Below are positions 11,101-16,951 of a DNA stretch of 30,939 nt, one piece after another; position 1 is the stretch's first letter; every line of letters starts with the position of its first letter. A program made the position numbers and the translations under genes. This stretch comes from a virus. The notes beneath the pieces are model-generated. The model was not told where the DNA came from. It saw only the letters and a program-made list of their open reading frames with translations, and did no database searches. The stretch lies in the IMG/VR virus record IMGVR_UViG_3300025086_000139, positions 1 to 30,939 of that record. One strand, written 5' to 3'.

Positions 11101-11997
11101 AAGATAGACGTATCATCAAGCGAAACCCCGTTTGTTATAGTGCAGACTGGTGCTGGAAATTCGTTTGAGGTTCATGATGCTGCTGACCCCGATAATAACA
11201 GGTTTCAGATTTCTAATTCAGGTAATGTCACAATAAAAGGTCTAAACGGTGGAGGTTGGGGTCAAGCGTTATATGTGGCTGGAAATACTATAAGTTCTAG
11301 ATTTAGGGCTGAACAAAGTTCTGCTGCTAATCCGGCATTTGTTAGTGCTTATGATTTAGATACAGGAATGCTCTTCCCTGCTGCTAATACCGTAGGATTT
11401 TCAACAGGTGGAACTGAAAGATTAAGATTAGGTTCTAGTGGTGAAATATTAGTTGGTGGTACGGCTGCTGGAAGTAGTGGTCAAGTATTAACTTCCGGTG
11501 GTAGCGGTGCTGCTGTTTCTTGGACTAGTGTTAGTGGTGGTTCTTCCACTACTGGTTCTTTCTACTTAATTGCAGAAGAAAGTAACTGGCAACTGAATGT
11601 TGGTTCTTCAAATGGTTTCCATTGGTCTTTCGGTAATGGTTCTGATATAGGAGATGCACCGTCTTCTAATGCAAAGAACGAAGGTATTGCACTACCTATT
11701 GATTGTACGTTGAAGTTCTTGCACTTGAACTGTGCAAATGACGGTAATGAAACCGCAGGTAACAGTGCAACTGTTCAGATATACAAAGCAAATGCTGCCA
11801 ATTCAAGTCAATCAGCAGTTTCCGGTACTGCAATAACCGCTACTGTTGCTACTAATGGACACGGTATATCTGCTACTGGTGACTACGATGTTGATTTTGA
11901 CAAGGGAGATATCGTTCTGTTCAGGTCTACTACGGCTAATCAATCAGGAATATATCTAGGTAGAGGAACAATATCAGCATACTTTGTGGAGAGGTGA
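5158..11997 (+). CDS. Second giant tail-fibre / adhesin-like protein, 2279 residues
   Basis: Starts at an ATG overlapping the previous stop, with GGAGG about 10 bases upstream. It shares modules with the preceding protein, including two copies of a [FE]EG...TADRTI[ST]LP block, each followed by AGGTVAVSASGG or a close variant and NLSASHIP (about 6205-6380 and 7988-8165). A 37-residue tandem repeat lies at residues ~727-898. Four VGIG[ST]T[SN]P-type units sit near residues 1180, 1342, 1426 and 1483, as in many marine phage fibres. A glycine linker (AGGGGGSPGGS, residue ~1944) precedes the last third. The C-terminal ~150 residues (from about 11553) are non-repetitive and probably form a globular tip that contacts the host. 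Codon choice changes over roughly the last kilobase. No enzymatic motif was seen. Fibre function is inferred from repeat type, size, and adjacency to a tail-chaperone-like gene. Confidence 0.75.
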   Translation: MGNSDKDILITPNKGQSAKPKIEVTGFDNTTKAIEVNNDGSLTFNAKIAATSGSVADGNANLVTGDAVFDYIAAQGFTTEVGDITRVIAGTGLSGGGETGDVTLTNAGVTSIVAGSNISISGGTGAVTITGTADTDTQLSNSEVETAYNAQVGQVSSTERTNGTETGIRRFAPADVKSMIDTHQTDTNTQRTDSQIKSVVGAMFSGNTETGISATFQSGDGTIDLVVSSVGDTTGNAATATKLQSAVNIGGVSFDGSTSINLPGVNTGGNQNTTGNAATSTLASTVTVSDSTANTNFPVVFHDESNALLDDTNALRYNPSTGTLLVPNLNVAGTTTQVNTVTMEAANAVVFEGATSDDFETTLTIVDPTADRTISLPNAGGTVAVSASGGIALSSAGDITANLSASHIPTLNASKITAGTFGTARIPTLNTSKITAGTFNDNRIAESNVTQHQAALSITESQISDLQSYLTAPRTVTAGGQTLANGETLAFTAGTGISISESNGAVTITNTVSDTNTFRPVTAGGNTLASNETLAFTAGSNVTITEVDGAVTIASTDTNTVYVHPNHSGEVTSTSDGATVIADNVIDEANLKVTNTAVDNYLLSYDSASGGFTWVAAGAGGENNQNAFSNVVVGSDTIAADSATDTLTLAAGSNVTITANTSNDTVTIASTDTSLSTEQVQDIVGAMFETTNTESGITVTYQDSTGDIDLSVASQTDNNFTTTLKNKLDGIETAATADQTAAEIRTLVESASDSNVFTDADHTKLNAIETGATADQSAAEIRTLIESASDSNVFTDADHTKLNAIEASATADQTGAEIKTALFNESDTNNLTDTLLSKLNAIEASATADQTAAEIRTLVESATDSNVFTDADHSKLNAIEASATADQTASEITALLNDVASYSLGTTSSGTIAVNNDMTVAGDLTVTGTTTTNNVETVSTSNGVIFEGNQADGNEVTLLAGSVTADRTITLPDAAGTVAVSASGGVALSAAGNITANLSASHIPTITASKVTEISNLTAAEGAQLENIGSTTISAAQWGYLGAATGAITNTDTQLSDAEVIAALNSDLGGDIVFGTQTDDEVRFGGDVSGRVANGTGSNLYRFGGLYLTWDADNYGTNFNHSITSTENGSFSDSLTINSYDKIRLNMDTNSNNNDSYIQFGRHSTGTGGDIFMTIEDGGKVGIGSTSPDAQLEVVGALAPSSATQFSYAETLKLDVADGGTAEGPAIRFRQGATSDHNAADYMFQVMGDGGSSVSHEYSFNYGWRKWHHATGADGFKPVMRFKAAGDSSASGTQYGEFILTSTATAWDVYDGTHTGLEPSTFDTKIKLSGGETSYINNGQNFGIGTTNPVSELDLSTGALSFANTNTQLKLSGGSNVDFQLGHWGNTHILIDTDGNDSSRYFAVSHGNATAGSATELMRVQENGRVGIGTTSPVRPLHVVGDAYVQNGDILLSRGNFYLQDASDATKRGSFTSDGVWAWENVNVGIGTTSPNAKLEVDGTIKVDPTGTYSAVTGSGSDTSTVAGIVFDGDAELFRESNGYLRRIIGASSSTITIGQTGTSIWDTIDLIPGHSGKVRIYSDDPSTNASNLLTLTADDGVVNTRQLQVGSGATVTSINTSFSDNDTSLMTSQAIKEKIENYGYITSQMTFILEDDDGTEVSISNAEEVKFFSSDTSIDINYTDISPGSDSDPFDLSFKTLHAPYLHTVDDRDFAPEDLTTTQRQIFGLFSTKTGLEDGSTTNGSDYTDTLIFDTYTGDSGGEANLLALSKNSTQRIYHYRAARDATDWGTASTLAYTSDVPTTEAIQDIVGGMFSSNTETGITATYQDSDGTVDLVVGTLNQDTTGNAATVTVALDESTSANNAIVFHRSDGSLARDGGFRFNPGSDAMIVPKISASGAVTVGTLEIGGSGVVATTILDEDNMSSNSATALASQQSIKAYVDANAGGGGGSPGGSDTFIQYNNGGSFGATTLSYDDTSGAEQYKIDVSSSETPFVIVQTGAGNSFEVHDAADPDNNRFQISNSGNVTIKGLNGGGWGQALYVAGNTISSRFRAEQSSAANPAFVSAYDLDTGMLFPAANTVGFSTGGTERLRLGSSGEILVGGTAAGSSGQVLTSGGSGAAVSWTSVSGGSSTTGSFYLIAEESNWQLNVGSSNGFHWSFGNGSDIGDAPSSNAKNEGIALPIDCTLKFLHLNCANDGNETAGNSATVQIYKANAANSSQSAVSGTAITATVATNGHGISATGDYDVDFDKGDIVLFRSTTANQSGIYLGRGTISAYFVER
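7336..7851 (+). repeat. Tandem 111-bp (37-residue) repeat, about 4.6 copies
   Basis: Within the second fibre gene, units begin at the KLDGIE/KLNAIE motif and recur every 37 residues. The shared core is ATADQ[TS]xAEI[RK]T, followed in most copies by ESASDSNVFTDADH. The third unit diverges in its second half. Protein identity is high, but the DNA copies differ at many synonymous third positions. They are therefore old or selectively diversified repeats rather than fresh duplications. Confidence 0.85.
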
Positions 11998-12001
11998 TTA
12001 A

Positions 12002-12262
12002 ATGACAGAAGAAACAGACATGGATTTAATGTGGGAAAAAATGAGAAAGGTAAGGAATGCATTATTATTACAGTCAGATAAGTATGTATTGCCTGATTTA
12101 TGGGAAGGATATACAGATGCACAGAAAGGTGAAATTAGAAGATATAGAATGGAACTGCGAGATTGGCCTGAGACGATTGACACTCCATTGAGTCTAGGAA
12201 GTAAACTACCTGCTAAACCATCATTTGTGAAAGATGTAGACACATACAAACTTAGACCTTGA
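12002..12262 (+). CDS. Small protein resembling phage tail assembly chaperones
   Basis: 86 residues, starting four bases after the fibre stop, with GAGGTGAT three bases upstream of the ATG; translation is probably coupled to the fibre gene. The pattern WEKMRKVRNALLLQSD, then LPDLWEGYTDAQKGEIRRYR, then ELRDWPET matches what I recall of the short family found downstream of phage fibre genes (Phage_tail_APC type: W..IR..R..LL..sD, then LPD, then YR..LRD.P). These proteins are thought to help fold or attach fibres. There is no signal peptide or membrane segment. It is the last rightward gene before the convergent junction. The assignment rests on motif resemblance and position only. Confidence 0.55.
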   Translation: MTEETDMDLMWEKMRKVRNALLLQSDKYVLPDLWEGYTDAQKGEIRRYRMELRDWPETIDTPLSLGSKLPAKPSFVKDVDTYKLRP

Positions 12263-12334
12263 AGGAAGTTAGCGGCAACTAGTTCGCAATGACACTGAAA
12301 TTTTTGCATAAAAAAAGGCAAAGTGGCCGAAGGA
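12263..12334. terminator. Convergent intergenic junction with T-tracts on both strands
   Basis: This 72-base gap separates the rightward structural genes from the leftward replication operon. On the leftward strand, seven consecutive T (complement of 12310-12316) follow a short GGC/GCC stem, soon after the last leftward stop. On the rightward strand there are five T at 12301-12305. Archaeal RNA polymerase can terminate at T-tracts without a strong hairpin, so this is a plausible bidirectional terminator. The leftward signal is the stronger. Confidence 0.5.
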
Positions 12335-12481
12335 TTATTCCTCCGACCACAGTGCTTTACATTCTCTACAACGCCAAATGTGTAGAGTCTCTTGTGAACC
12401 CACAACCTTACCCTTTATTCTTTGAGGGATGGTGTCCTCAAAACAATAAGGGCATTTTTTAGTTAGAGCCAGTTCGACCAC
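12335..12481 (-). CDS. 48-residue zinc-ribbon micro-protein, last gene of the leftward operon
   Basis: Reads MVELALTKKCPYCFEDT and ends RCRECKALWSEE. Two Cys pairs (CPYC and CREC, about 25 residues apart) make a minimal zinc ribbon. The best start is a GTG inside the end of the preceding gene (23-base overlap); no ATG lies in frame upstream of the first Cys pair. The stop is followed by the operon's T-tract. Such ribbons often bind nucleic acid or RNA polymerase, but nothing here fixes a role. The intact frame, the paired cysteines and the position directly before a terminator argue that it is a gene; the GTG start is uncertain. Confidence 0.55.
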   Translation of the reverse strand: MVELALTKKCPYCFEDTIPQRIKGKVVGSQETLHIWRCRECKALWSEE

Positions 12482-12617
12482 GCTCTTCGCTAATTAGGTT
12501 CTCCATGTATTCATCTATGCTTTCTTCGGTATACTTTGAATTACCGAATGCAGCAAAGAACAACAGAGAAACTAGCATGACGAAGATTATCCAGCCGAGC
12601 CATTCCCACGGTGACAT
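12459..12617 (-). CDS. 52-residue single-pass membrane micro-protein
   Basis: Starts at an ATG that overlaps the TAA of the exonuclease gene (TAATG), with GGAGGT about nine bases upstream. Residues ~3-25 (WEWLGWIIFVMLVSLLFFAA) form one hydrophobic helix. The remainder is a polar, acidic tail with EESIDEYMENLISEE. The shape suits a membrane-anchored protein with a soluble tail, but no family is recognised. The overlap and the good ribosome-binding site make translation likely. A holin-like or membrane-tether role would be guesswork. Confidence 0.6.
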   Translation of the reverse strand: MSPWEWLGWIIFVMLVSLLFFAAFGNSKYTEESIDEYMENLISEERGRTGSN

Positions 12618-13210
12618 TACCAATCCACCTCCAATTCTTTCATTATTTCTTCATCTATGGAAAAGCCCTTCACCATCTTGTTTTCCTTTCCATGAATCCA
12701 CAAATCATATACGAGTTCACAATCCTTAAGGCAGTAGTCTGCAACTTCTGAGAATCTACCATCTTTCCAAACCAAAGGAGCATCTGCACTATCCATGAGT
12801 TTCTCAGTACCTAATGTATTTTGAACTAAGTTATTCAAGGAATATCTTTCACCGTATGATTTATTCAATATTCTACTAGTATCGATGTATGCTTTATCAT
12901 CCAAGTATTTCTTGATGCAATATATGTCCATAGCATTTTTTAAAACTGCCAAATCAAATGAAACGATGTTGTGTCCCAAGAGAATACCATTGTTCTGATG
13001 GTGGTCATCTAAATCAAACTTCAACTGTGAAAGTGGTTTTACTGATACACCTGACTTACGAATCGACTTGATTGGCTCATCAATGTATACAGTTCCGTGA
13101 TTGCCATCCCATGTGCAGACAGTAGATACCTCAAACATATGAGTATTACCCCAACCCCCAATTTCATGAGAGTAGTTTTTCGTTTCTATGTCTAGGGCTA
13201 GAACATTCAT
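12617..13210 (-). CDS. Stand-alone DEDDy 3'-5' exonuclease
   Basis: 197 residues of the RNase H-like exonuclease fold. Motif Exo I is LALDIET (D7, E9). Exo II is GHNIVSFDL (N81, D86). Exo III is DYCLKD (Y159, D163), which marks the DEDDy subtype. These are the metal-binding residues used in the proofreading domains of family A and B polymerases. There is no polymerase domain, so it acts alone. Likely jobs are end trimming, mismatch removal or host DNA degradation. The start overlaps the preceding stop by four bases (ATGA). It is notable beside a polymerase whose own Exo II motif lacks the usual Asn. Catalytic type is well supported; the substrate is unknown. Confidence 0.85.
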   Translation of the reverse strand: MNVLALDIETKNYSHEIGGWGNTHMFEVSTVCTWDGNHGTVYIDEPIKSIRKSGVSVKPLSQLKFDLDDHHQNNGILLGHNIVSFDLAVLKNAMDIYCIKKYLDDKAYIDTSRILNKSYGERYSLNNLVQNTLGTEKLMDSADAPLVWKDGRFSEVADYCLKDCELVYDLWIHGKENKMVKGFSIDEEIMKELEVDW

Positions 13211-13458
13211 TCCTTTCCACTATCCCCTGTCCAAAGATTTGCGAGTTTCTTAGCCTGAGCCTCTGCTGGATTTGGTGCTTGGATTAGGTTTGGTTTACAC
13301 ATCCATGCTACTAGGTGTTCTCCACCGCCAACTGTTATCATTGTCGATAGATACCACCCATCCTTCCCATATGTATTCAGGGACTCATTTATCACTTTTG
13401 GGCCATCACTCACGTTGAACACCAAGAATTGATGTTCGTATGTATCTTTTTTACTCAT
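13207..13458 (-). CDS. Small protein, possibly DUF4177-like
   Basis: 83 residues. The first ~55 (YEHQFLVFNV, LNTYGKDGWYLSTMI, HLVAWMCKP) follow the pattern of short DUF4177-type domains: an opening strand, then LN..G.eGWel, then a closing strand. The C-terminal ~28 residues are Ala/Lys rich. GGAGG lies about nine bases before the ATG, and the gene overlaps the end of the upstream AAA+ ATPase gene by eight bases. The function of that family is unknown, and the match is by eye, so treat it as hypothetical. Confidence 0.55.
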   Translation of the reverse strand: MSKKDTYEHQFLVFNVSDGPKVINESLNTYGKDGWYLSTMITVGGGEHLVAWMCKPNLIQAPNPAEAQAKKLANLWTGDSGKE

Positions 13459-14914
13459 TTTTCTTTTCCTCCTTTATCTTCAAATACGTTCTTACTCCAA
13501 TTTTCTTGGTATCGAACATACTGGAAATCTTTTTGAAGTTGTTGTAAACCGTAGTTTGCCCCTTCTTCGTGTCCTCCCGAACATGTGATAGTAGAAGAGT
13601 CTTGTTCACCCAACCTTCATCACCTTTCTTTCTCAGCCCCTCGTATGCTTCTCGGAACGCATTAATGCCTACTCGTTCATGCAACGCATGTGTTTTCACC
13701 TTCAATGCTACGTCTAGCCACGACACAAGCGATTTATAGCATTGTCGAATAAGAGAAGAGGCTTGTCGTGCATGTCTTTCAGTCACAATGTACCTTTTAC
13801 TTGGGTCTTTGATGTTAGGTGCTTCTGCTATACAACATAGAACAGATAGTCTTGTCATCGTCTGATTTAGCCTCGTTATGAAGTTTCCAGCAATCTCAAA
13901 CACTTCAGGTCTGCTATTAGCGACATAGTTTCTCATTTTAATTGACTCATTCTTCAAAGCGTCATTATATCCCTTACCAAACGTTATCGTCTGCAATGGG
14001 TCTCTTCCGCTTTCCTCAAATCTTTTTCTCAGTGATTCATAGATAATAACAAAATTCTGTGCGAACTTTTTGATAGGAGCATCCTTCGGTTTGATAGTTC
14101 CAACTTCATCAAGAACCTTCTCTCTCAATTCATCTTGAACTTCCTGTGGAACTTCCTTGATGTAGATTAGAGTTCTTTGAATAACACCCTTCTCAGCAAT
14201 AACATTTGTTAATGTCTTTGGTATGTATGTAGTAGCATAGATACTTCTCTGACATCTGCACTCTATGATATCACCATCACGAAGTTTTTTTCTGATAATC
14301 CAGTTCTCTCCGTGTAGAGTATTCATGAACTTATTCAGATACATGATAACGTTCTCTTTATGTTGGGATTGCTTGAATACACCTGAGTATTCAAACTCGT
14401 CATATGCAACTAAACCACTTCCCTCAAAGCCGCCATCGATTTGCGTTGGTATCTCAACCCACTGCATCTCACCATCATCGTCTTCTACTCTCTCTTTATC
14501 TATCTTCATAGACCCAATAAGAGCAGCATCGGTTGTATCATCAACACCAAAAACATCATAGTTAACATTATACTTTTCATTCAGTATTCTAAATGTTTCA
14601 TTAGCAACAGGTCCAAAGAAGTTATACATCTCAGTTTTACCTGTTCCCGATGTTTGCATCCATATGAATTGTATTCTACAATCATCAACTCTTCTGCCAC
14701 TCGGTATAGCAACCATATCCTTACACAGTTGACCAAGTATAACGAAGAAGCCGATTGCAGCAGGTATCTCGTTATACTTTGAGACATCTGCTGCACTCTT
14801 CACATATTGCTCAACCACCTTTGGTAAACCAATTGTCTTTGGTTGAACTAGTGGTAGTTCTTCTCCTAATCCTTCATAATACATCCTATCTTCATCATAT
14901 TCATTTTCATTCAT
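13451..14914 (-). CDS. AAA+/P-loop ATPase, candidate replicative helicase
   Basis: 487 residues. Walker A is QTSGTGKTE (G90-T94) and Walker B is GLVAYDEFE (D172, E173). An ATTYIPKTL stretch and a following GVIQRTLIYI with a candidate arginine finger resemble sensor and finger regions. The layout (an N-terminal helical region, a central ATPase, a C-terminal winged-helix-like end around residues 415-480) is what I recall of DUF3987-type phage helicase-like proteins. No MCM, DnaB or superfamily 2 helicase is seen in the window, so this is the best candidate to unwind DNA for the replisome. It begins at an ATGA overlap with the XPF-like gene, with GGTGAT upstream. ATPase activity is well supported; helicase activity is inferred. 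Confidence 0.7.
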   Translation of the reverse strand: MNENEYDEDRMYYEGLGEELPLVQPKTIGLPKVVEQYVKSAADVSKYNEIPAAIGFFVILGQLCKDMVAIPSGRRVDDCRIQFIWMQTSGTGKTEMYNFFGPVANETFRILNEKYNVNYDVFGVDDTTDAALIGSMKIDKERVEDDDGEMQWVEIPTQIDGGFEGSGLVAYDEFEYSGVFKQSQHKENVIMYLNKFMNTLHGENWIIRKKLRDGDIIECRCQRSIYATTYIPKTLTNVIAEKGVIQRTLIYIKEVPQEVQDELREKVLDEVGTIKPKDAPIKKFAQNFVIIYESLRKRFEESGRDPLQTITFGKGYNDALKNESIKMRNYVANSRPEVFEIAGNFITRLNQTMTRLSVLCCIAEAPNIKDPSKRYIVTERHARQASSLIRQCYKSLVSWLDVALKVKTHALHERVGINAFREAYEGLRKKGDEGWVNKTLLLSHVREDTKKGQTTVYNNFKKISSMFDTKKIGVRTYLKIKEEKKNE

Positions 14915-15603
14915 GTTATCACCATTTTATCTTCTTTATTCAGCACATCGATTACCCTCTTGGCAATCACTTTACCGAAGCCTTCCAGTTCACATATCTC
15001 CTCAACTGATGCTTCTCCTATCTCCATGATAGAGCCGAATCTTTCTATCAGGAGTTTTGCTTTCTTCACACTGATTCCTTTTATTGTGCAAAGAACATCT
15101 ATTCTCAAGTCTGTTGTAGCAATACGCTTTCTTATCAAACTTGGAGTGTGTATCTCTCTATCTATTGGTTGCATCTTACAAACGACTGATATAATTCTAG
15201 CAGCCTCCTTTGCAGATGAGACCCATATTATGTTACAGTCAGTGTCTAATATTATCTTACCAATAGCACCATCGAACTTGTTTCTCAACAGTCTAGCATT
15301 CTGTTTGTTATTCACATACATCAAATAGTTCTCAACTGCATCTCTGAAGTCACCATAAACTATCACTATGTTATTCATGAACTTCGCATCCATATTGTCT
15401 AGTTGATTCCACAGTCTCTTGTTAATAACAGACTGTAAGAAGTCAAACGCAGACTTTGCCTCAAAACAAACATCACCAAAGGTATAGTCACCTATGTCTA
15501 GCCATTCCTTCTCGTAGGGAACATTAATCTCCCTACAATTATGAATAACCATCTCTGCTAATTCTGAGTGTTCTCTACTGTCTATTTTCAGTTTAAGCAC
15601 CAT
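14911..15603 (-). CDS. XPF/ERCC4-family structure-specific nuclease
   Basis: 230 residues from the chosen ATG, which has GGAGG seven bases upstream; a longer frame beginning 24 bases further upstream lacks this support. The ERCC4 nuclease domain shows IDSRE (residues 7-11), GDY (38-40) and FEAKSAFDF (E48, K50, D54). The usual ERKxxxD signature is EAKxxxD here: Arg is replaced by Ala, but the metal-binding Glu, Lys and Asp remain. The C terminus has a tandem helix-hairpin-helix pair (IKGISVKKAKLLIERFG and LEGFGKVIAKRV). XPF, Mus81 and Hef proteins cut branched DNA. Lying between primase and helicase genes, this one probably resolves forks or recombination intermediates. There is no helicase domain, unlike Hef. 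Confidence 0.85.
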   Translation of the reverse strand: MVLKLKIDSREHSELAEMVIHNCREINVPYEKEWLDIGDYTFGDVCFEAKSAFDFLQSVINKRLWNQLDNMDAKFMNNIVIVYGDFRDAVENYLMYVNNKQNARLLRNKFDGAIGKIILDTDCNIIWVSSAKEAARIISVVCKMQPIDREIHTPSLIRKRIATTDLRIDVLCTIKGISVKKAKLLIERFGSIMEIGEASVEEICELEGFGKVIAKRVIDVLNKEDKMVIT

Positions 15604-16606
15604 CGTAATACCTCCAACATTTTCCAATGCAGTATCCTTGTGGGATAAGCACGTTAGAACACGAAGGGGCGTTGTATCCCTTATCTACAATTCCTCTAAC
15701 ATACTTTGAAGATGTCCTAGAATCCCAATCTAACCAAACATCTTCCTTTGAAGCGATGACTTCTAACTCATCCATAATCGTCTTGTGAATTTGGTCATTC
15801 TGCTCAGAAGAAAGAATTCTCTCACCCATACTCAGTAGGTCTCTATACCACTGAACCAAATATACTCTAGCATAGTGGCTAGGGTTCTCAACCATAACTG
15901 CGTTATGCAGACATGGAAGTATTGGTAGTTTACCGATTGGAACAGGTATCTCAACTTCTACTTCTGACATCTCGATTGCTTCCATCTCAGGAAACACTAC
16001 TAGTTTACTACCATTGTTTGAGGATATCTTTCTAGGTCTCTTAGCCATAGAAAGTATCTCGTTCAAAGAACCTGATAGGTCTTCAATTACAAGAGGAATA
16101 CAGAAATACGGATTTCCGTTCTCATCCGAACTACTTAGGTTCATTGAGTTAGGAACTCTTCTCAATCTATTAGTTTGGATACCCGTTCTATCAAGCGTAG
16201 CAACACCATTACTGACTTTGGAATAATACTGCTGAATGCTTCTGATATCATCTACTGGTTCTCCATAGACAAAGACATGGAAACCCTTGCCACTAAAATA
16301 CATTTTGAAGATGGTATCTTCAGCGACTAATTCAGAAACTACTTTCTTGAGGTCATTATAGGCATTTTCCAGTGGTTCATCATGAGCATCGAAATCTAAG
16401 AATGCTCTATCCAACACAACCGAGAAGTCTAGTTTGACTCCATTATTGAAGTCATCAAAGTCATACACTGTCGTATAGCAGTTCATCTTCCCGTTATAGG
16501 AATTGAACCAGTTGACAAACTCACTCCGATTCTTTACTACTGTCCTTCTCATTTGTGGTGCGTTTCTTAGATGACTTCCTGCCCACACTTCTCTTGGCAT
16601 TCTCAT
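15593..16606 (-). CDS. Archaeo-eukaryotic primase fusing PriS-like and PriL-like Fe-S domains
   Basis: 337 residues from an ATG with AAGGAGGAG seven bases upstream. The catalytic DxD is FLDFDAHD (D71, D73). The nucleotide-binding SxG-x-H motif is YFSGKGFHVFV (residues 103-113). A TLDR (D139) and RLRRVPNSMN follow, matching the third motif region of AEP primases. The C-terminal part has PCLHNAV (C232), then APSCSNVL (C316) and YCIGKC (C326, C330). The four Cys and their contexts resemble the PriL C-terminal 4Fe-4S domain, which in cellular primases is a separate subunit. It would synthesise primers for the polymerase encoded upstream. The catalytic domain call is strong; the PriL-type domain is inferred from cysteine pattern. 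Confidence 0.85.
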   Translation of the reverse strand: MRMPREVWAGSHLRNAPQMRRTVVKNRSEFVNWFNSYNGKMNCYTTVYDFDDFNNGVKLDFSVVLDRAFLDFDAHDEPLENAYNDLKKVVSELVAEDTIFKMYFSGKGFHVFVYGEPVDDIRSIQQYYSKVSNGVATLDRTGIQTNRLRRVPNSMNLSSSDENGNPYFCIPLVIEDLSGSLNEILSMAKRPRKISSNNGSKLVVFPEMEAIEMSEVEVEIPVPIGKLPILPCLHNAVMVENPSHYARVYLVQWYRDLLSMGERILSSEQNDQIHKTIMDELEVIASKEDVWLDWDSRTSSKYVRGIVDKGYNAPSCSNVLIPQGYCIGKCWRYYDGA

Positions 16607-16895
16607 TTTTATTCTCCTCCTTGAAAGAGACCTTTGCTTCAAGCAATTCCTCCCTTACAACTTCTGCTATTTTTATTTTCAATTGTGACATTATTGTGTT
16701 CATGTATATTTGCCCGAAAGGAGTTCTCTCTTCAGCAAACACATCTGTATCCCATACCATCTTCAGTTTATCAGTGGTAGGCATTTTCTCATACAATATC
16801 TCTGCTAGATTGCTTACTGTATCAGATACATTTGCAATCTCCGAAAAACTCCATACCTTTTGTTTTAATTCTTCTTTTACCATTTTATCTATCAT
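16521..16895 (-). CDS. Hypothetical protein with basic tail, overlapping the primase start
   Basis: 124 residues. The first ~90 look helical and mixed in charge. The last ~30 are rich in Lys, Arg, Ser and Glu (KRSVGRKSSKKRTTNEK), likely disordered and possibly DNA-binding. The start has GAGAGG seven to eight bases upstream and overlaps the stop of an 18-codon frame (TAATG). Its 3' end overlaps the primase gene by 86 bases in another frame, which is long for this operon. The position suggests a primase accessory protein, but no family is recognised. Confidence 0.65.
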   Translation of the reverse strand: MIDKMVKEELKQKVWSFSEIANVSDTVSNLAEILYEKMPTTDKLKMVWDTDVFAEERTPFGQIYMNTIMSQLKIKIAEVVREELLEAKVSFKEENKNENAKRSVGRKSSKKRTTNEKDSSKESE

Positions 16896-16951
16896 TATTT
16901 ATTCCTCTCTCTATATTCTTTTTTTCTTCTAAAGTATTCTTTCCATTTCAT
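16895..16951 (-). CDS. Candidate 18-residue basic micro-ORF
   Basis: Reads MKWKEYFRRKKEYRERNK. Its ATG overlaps the TGA of the Cas4-like gene (TGATG) and its TAA overlaps the next ATG (TAATG), so it exactly bridges what would otherwise be a gap. It is strongly basic and probably helical. It may be a real peptide, or a short coupling frame that carries ribosomes to the next start. Length alone cannot prove coding. Confidence 0.3.
   Translation of the reverse strand: MKWKEYFRRKKEYRERNK

Noticed and set aside
16607-16642. A 12-residue longer primase start
   Set aside because: The ATG at 16606 has AAGGAGGAG at ideal spacing; the longer start would place that site inside the coding region.
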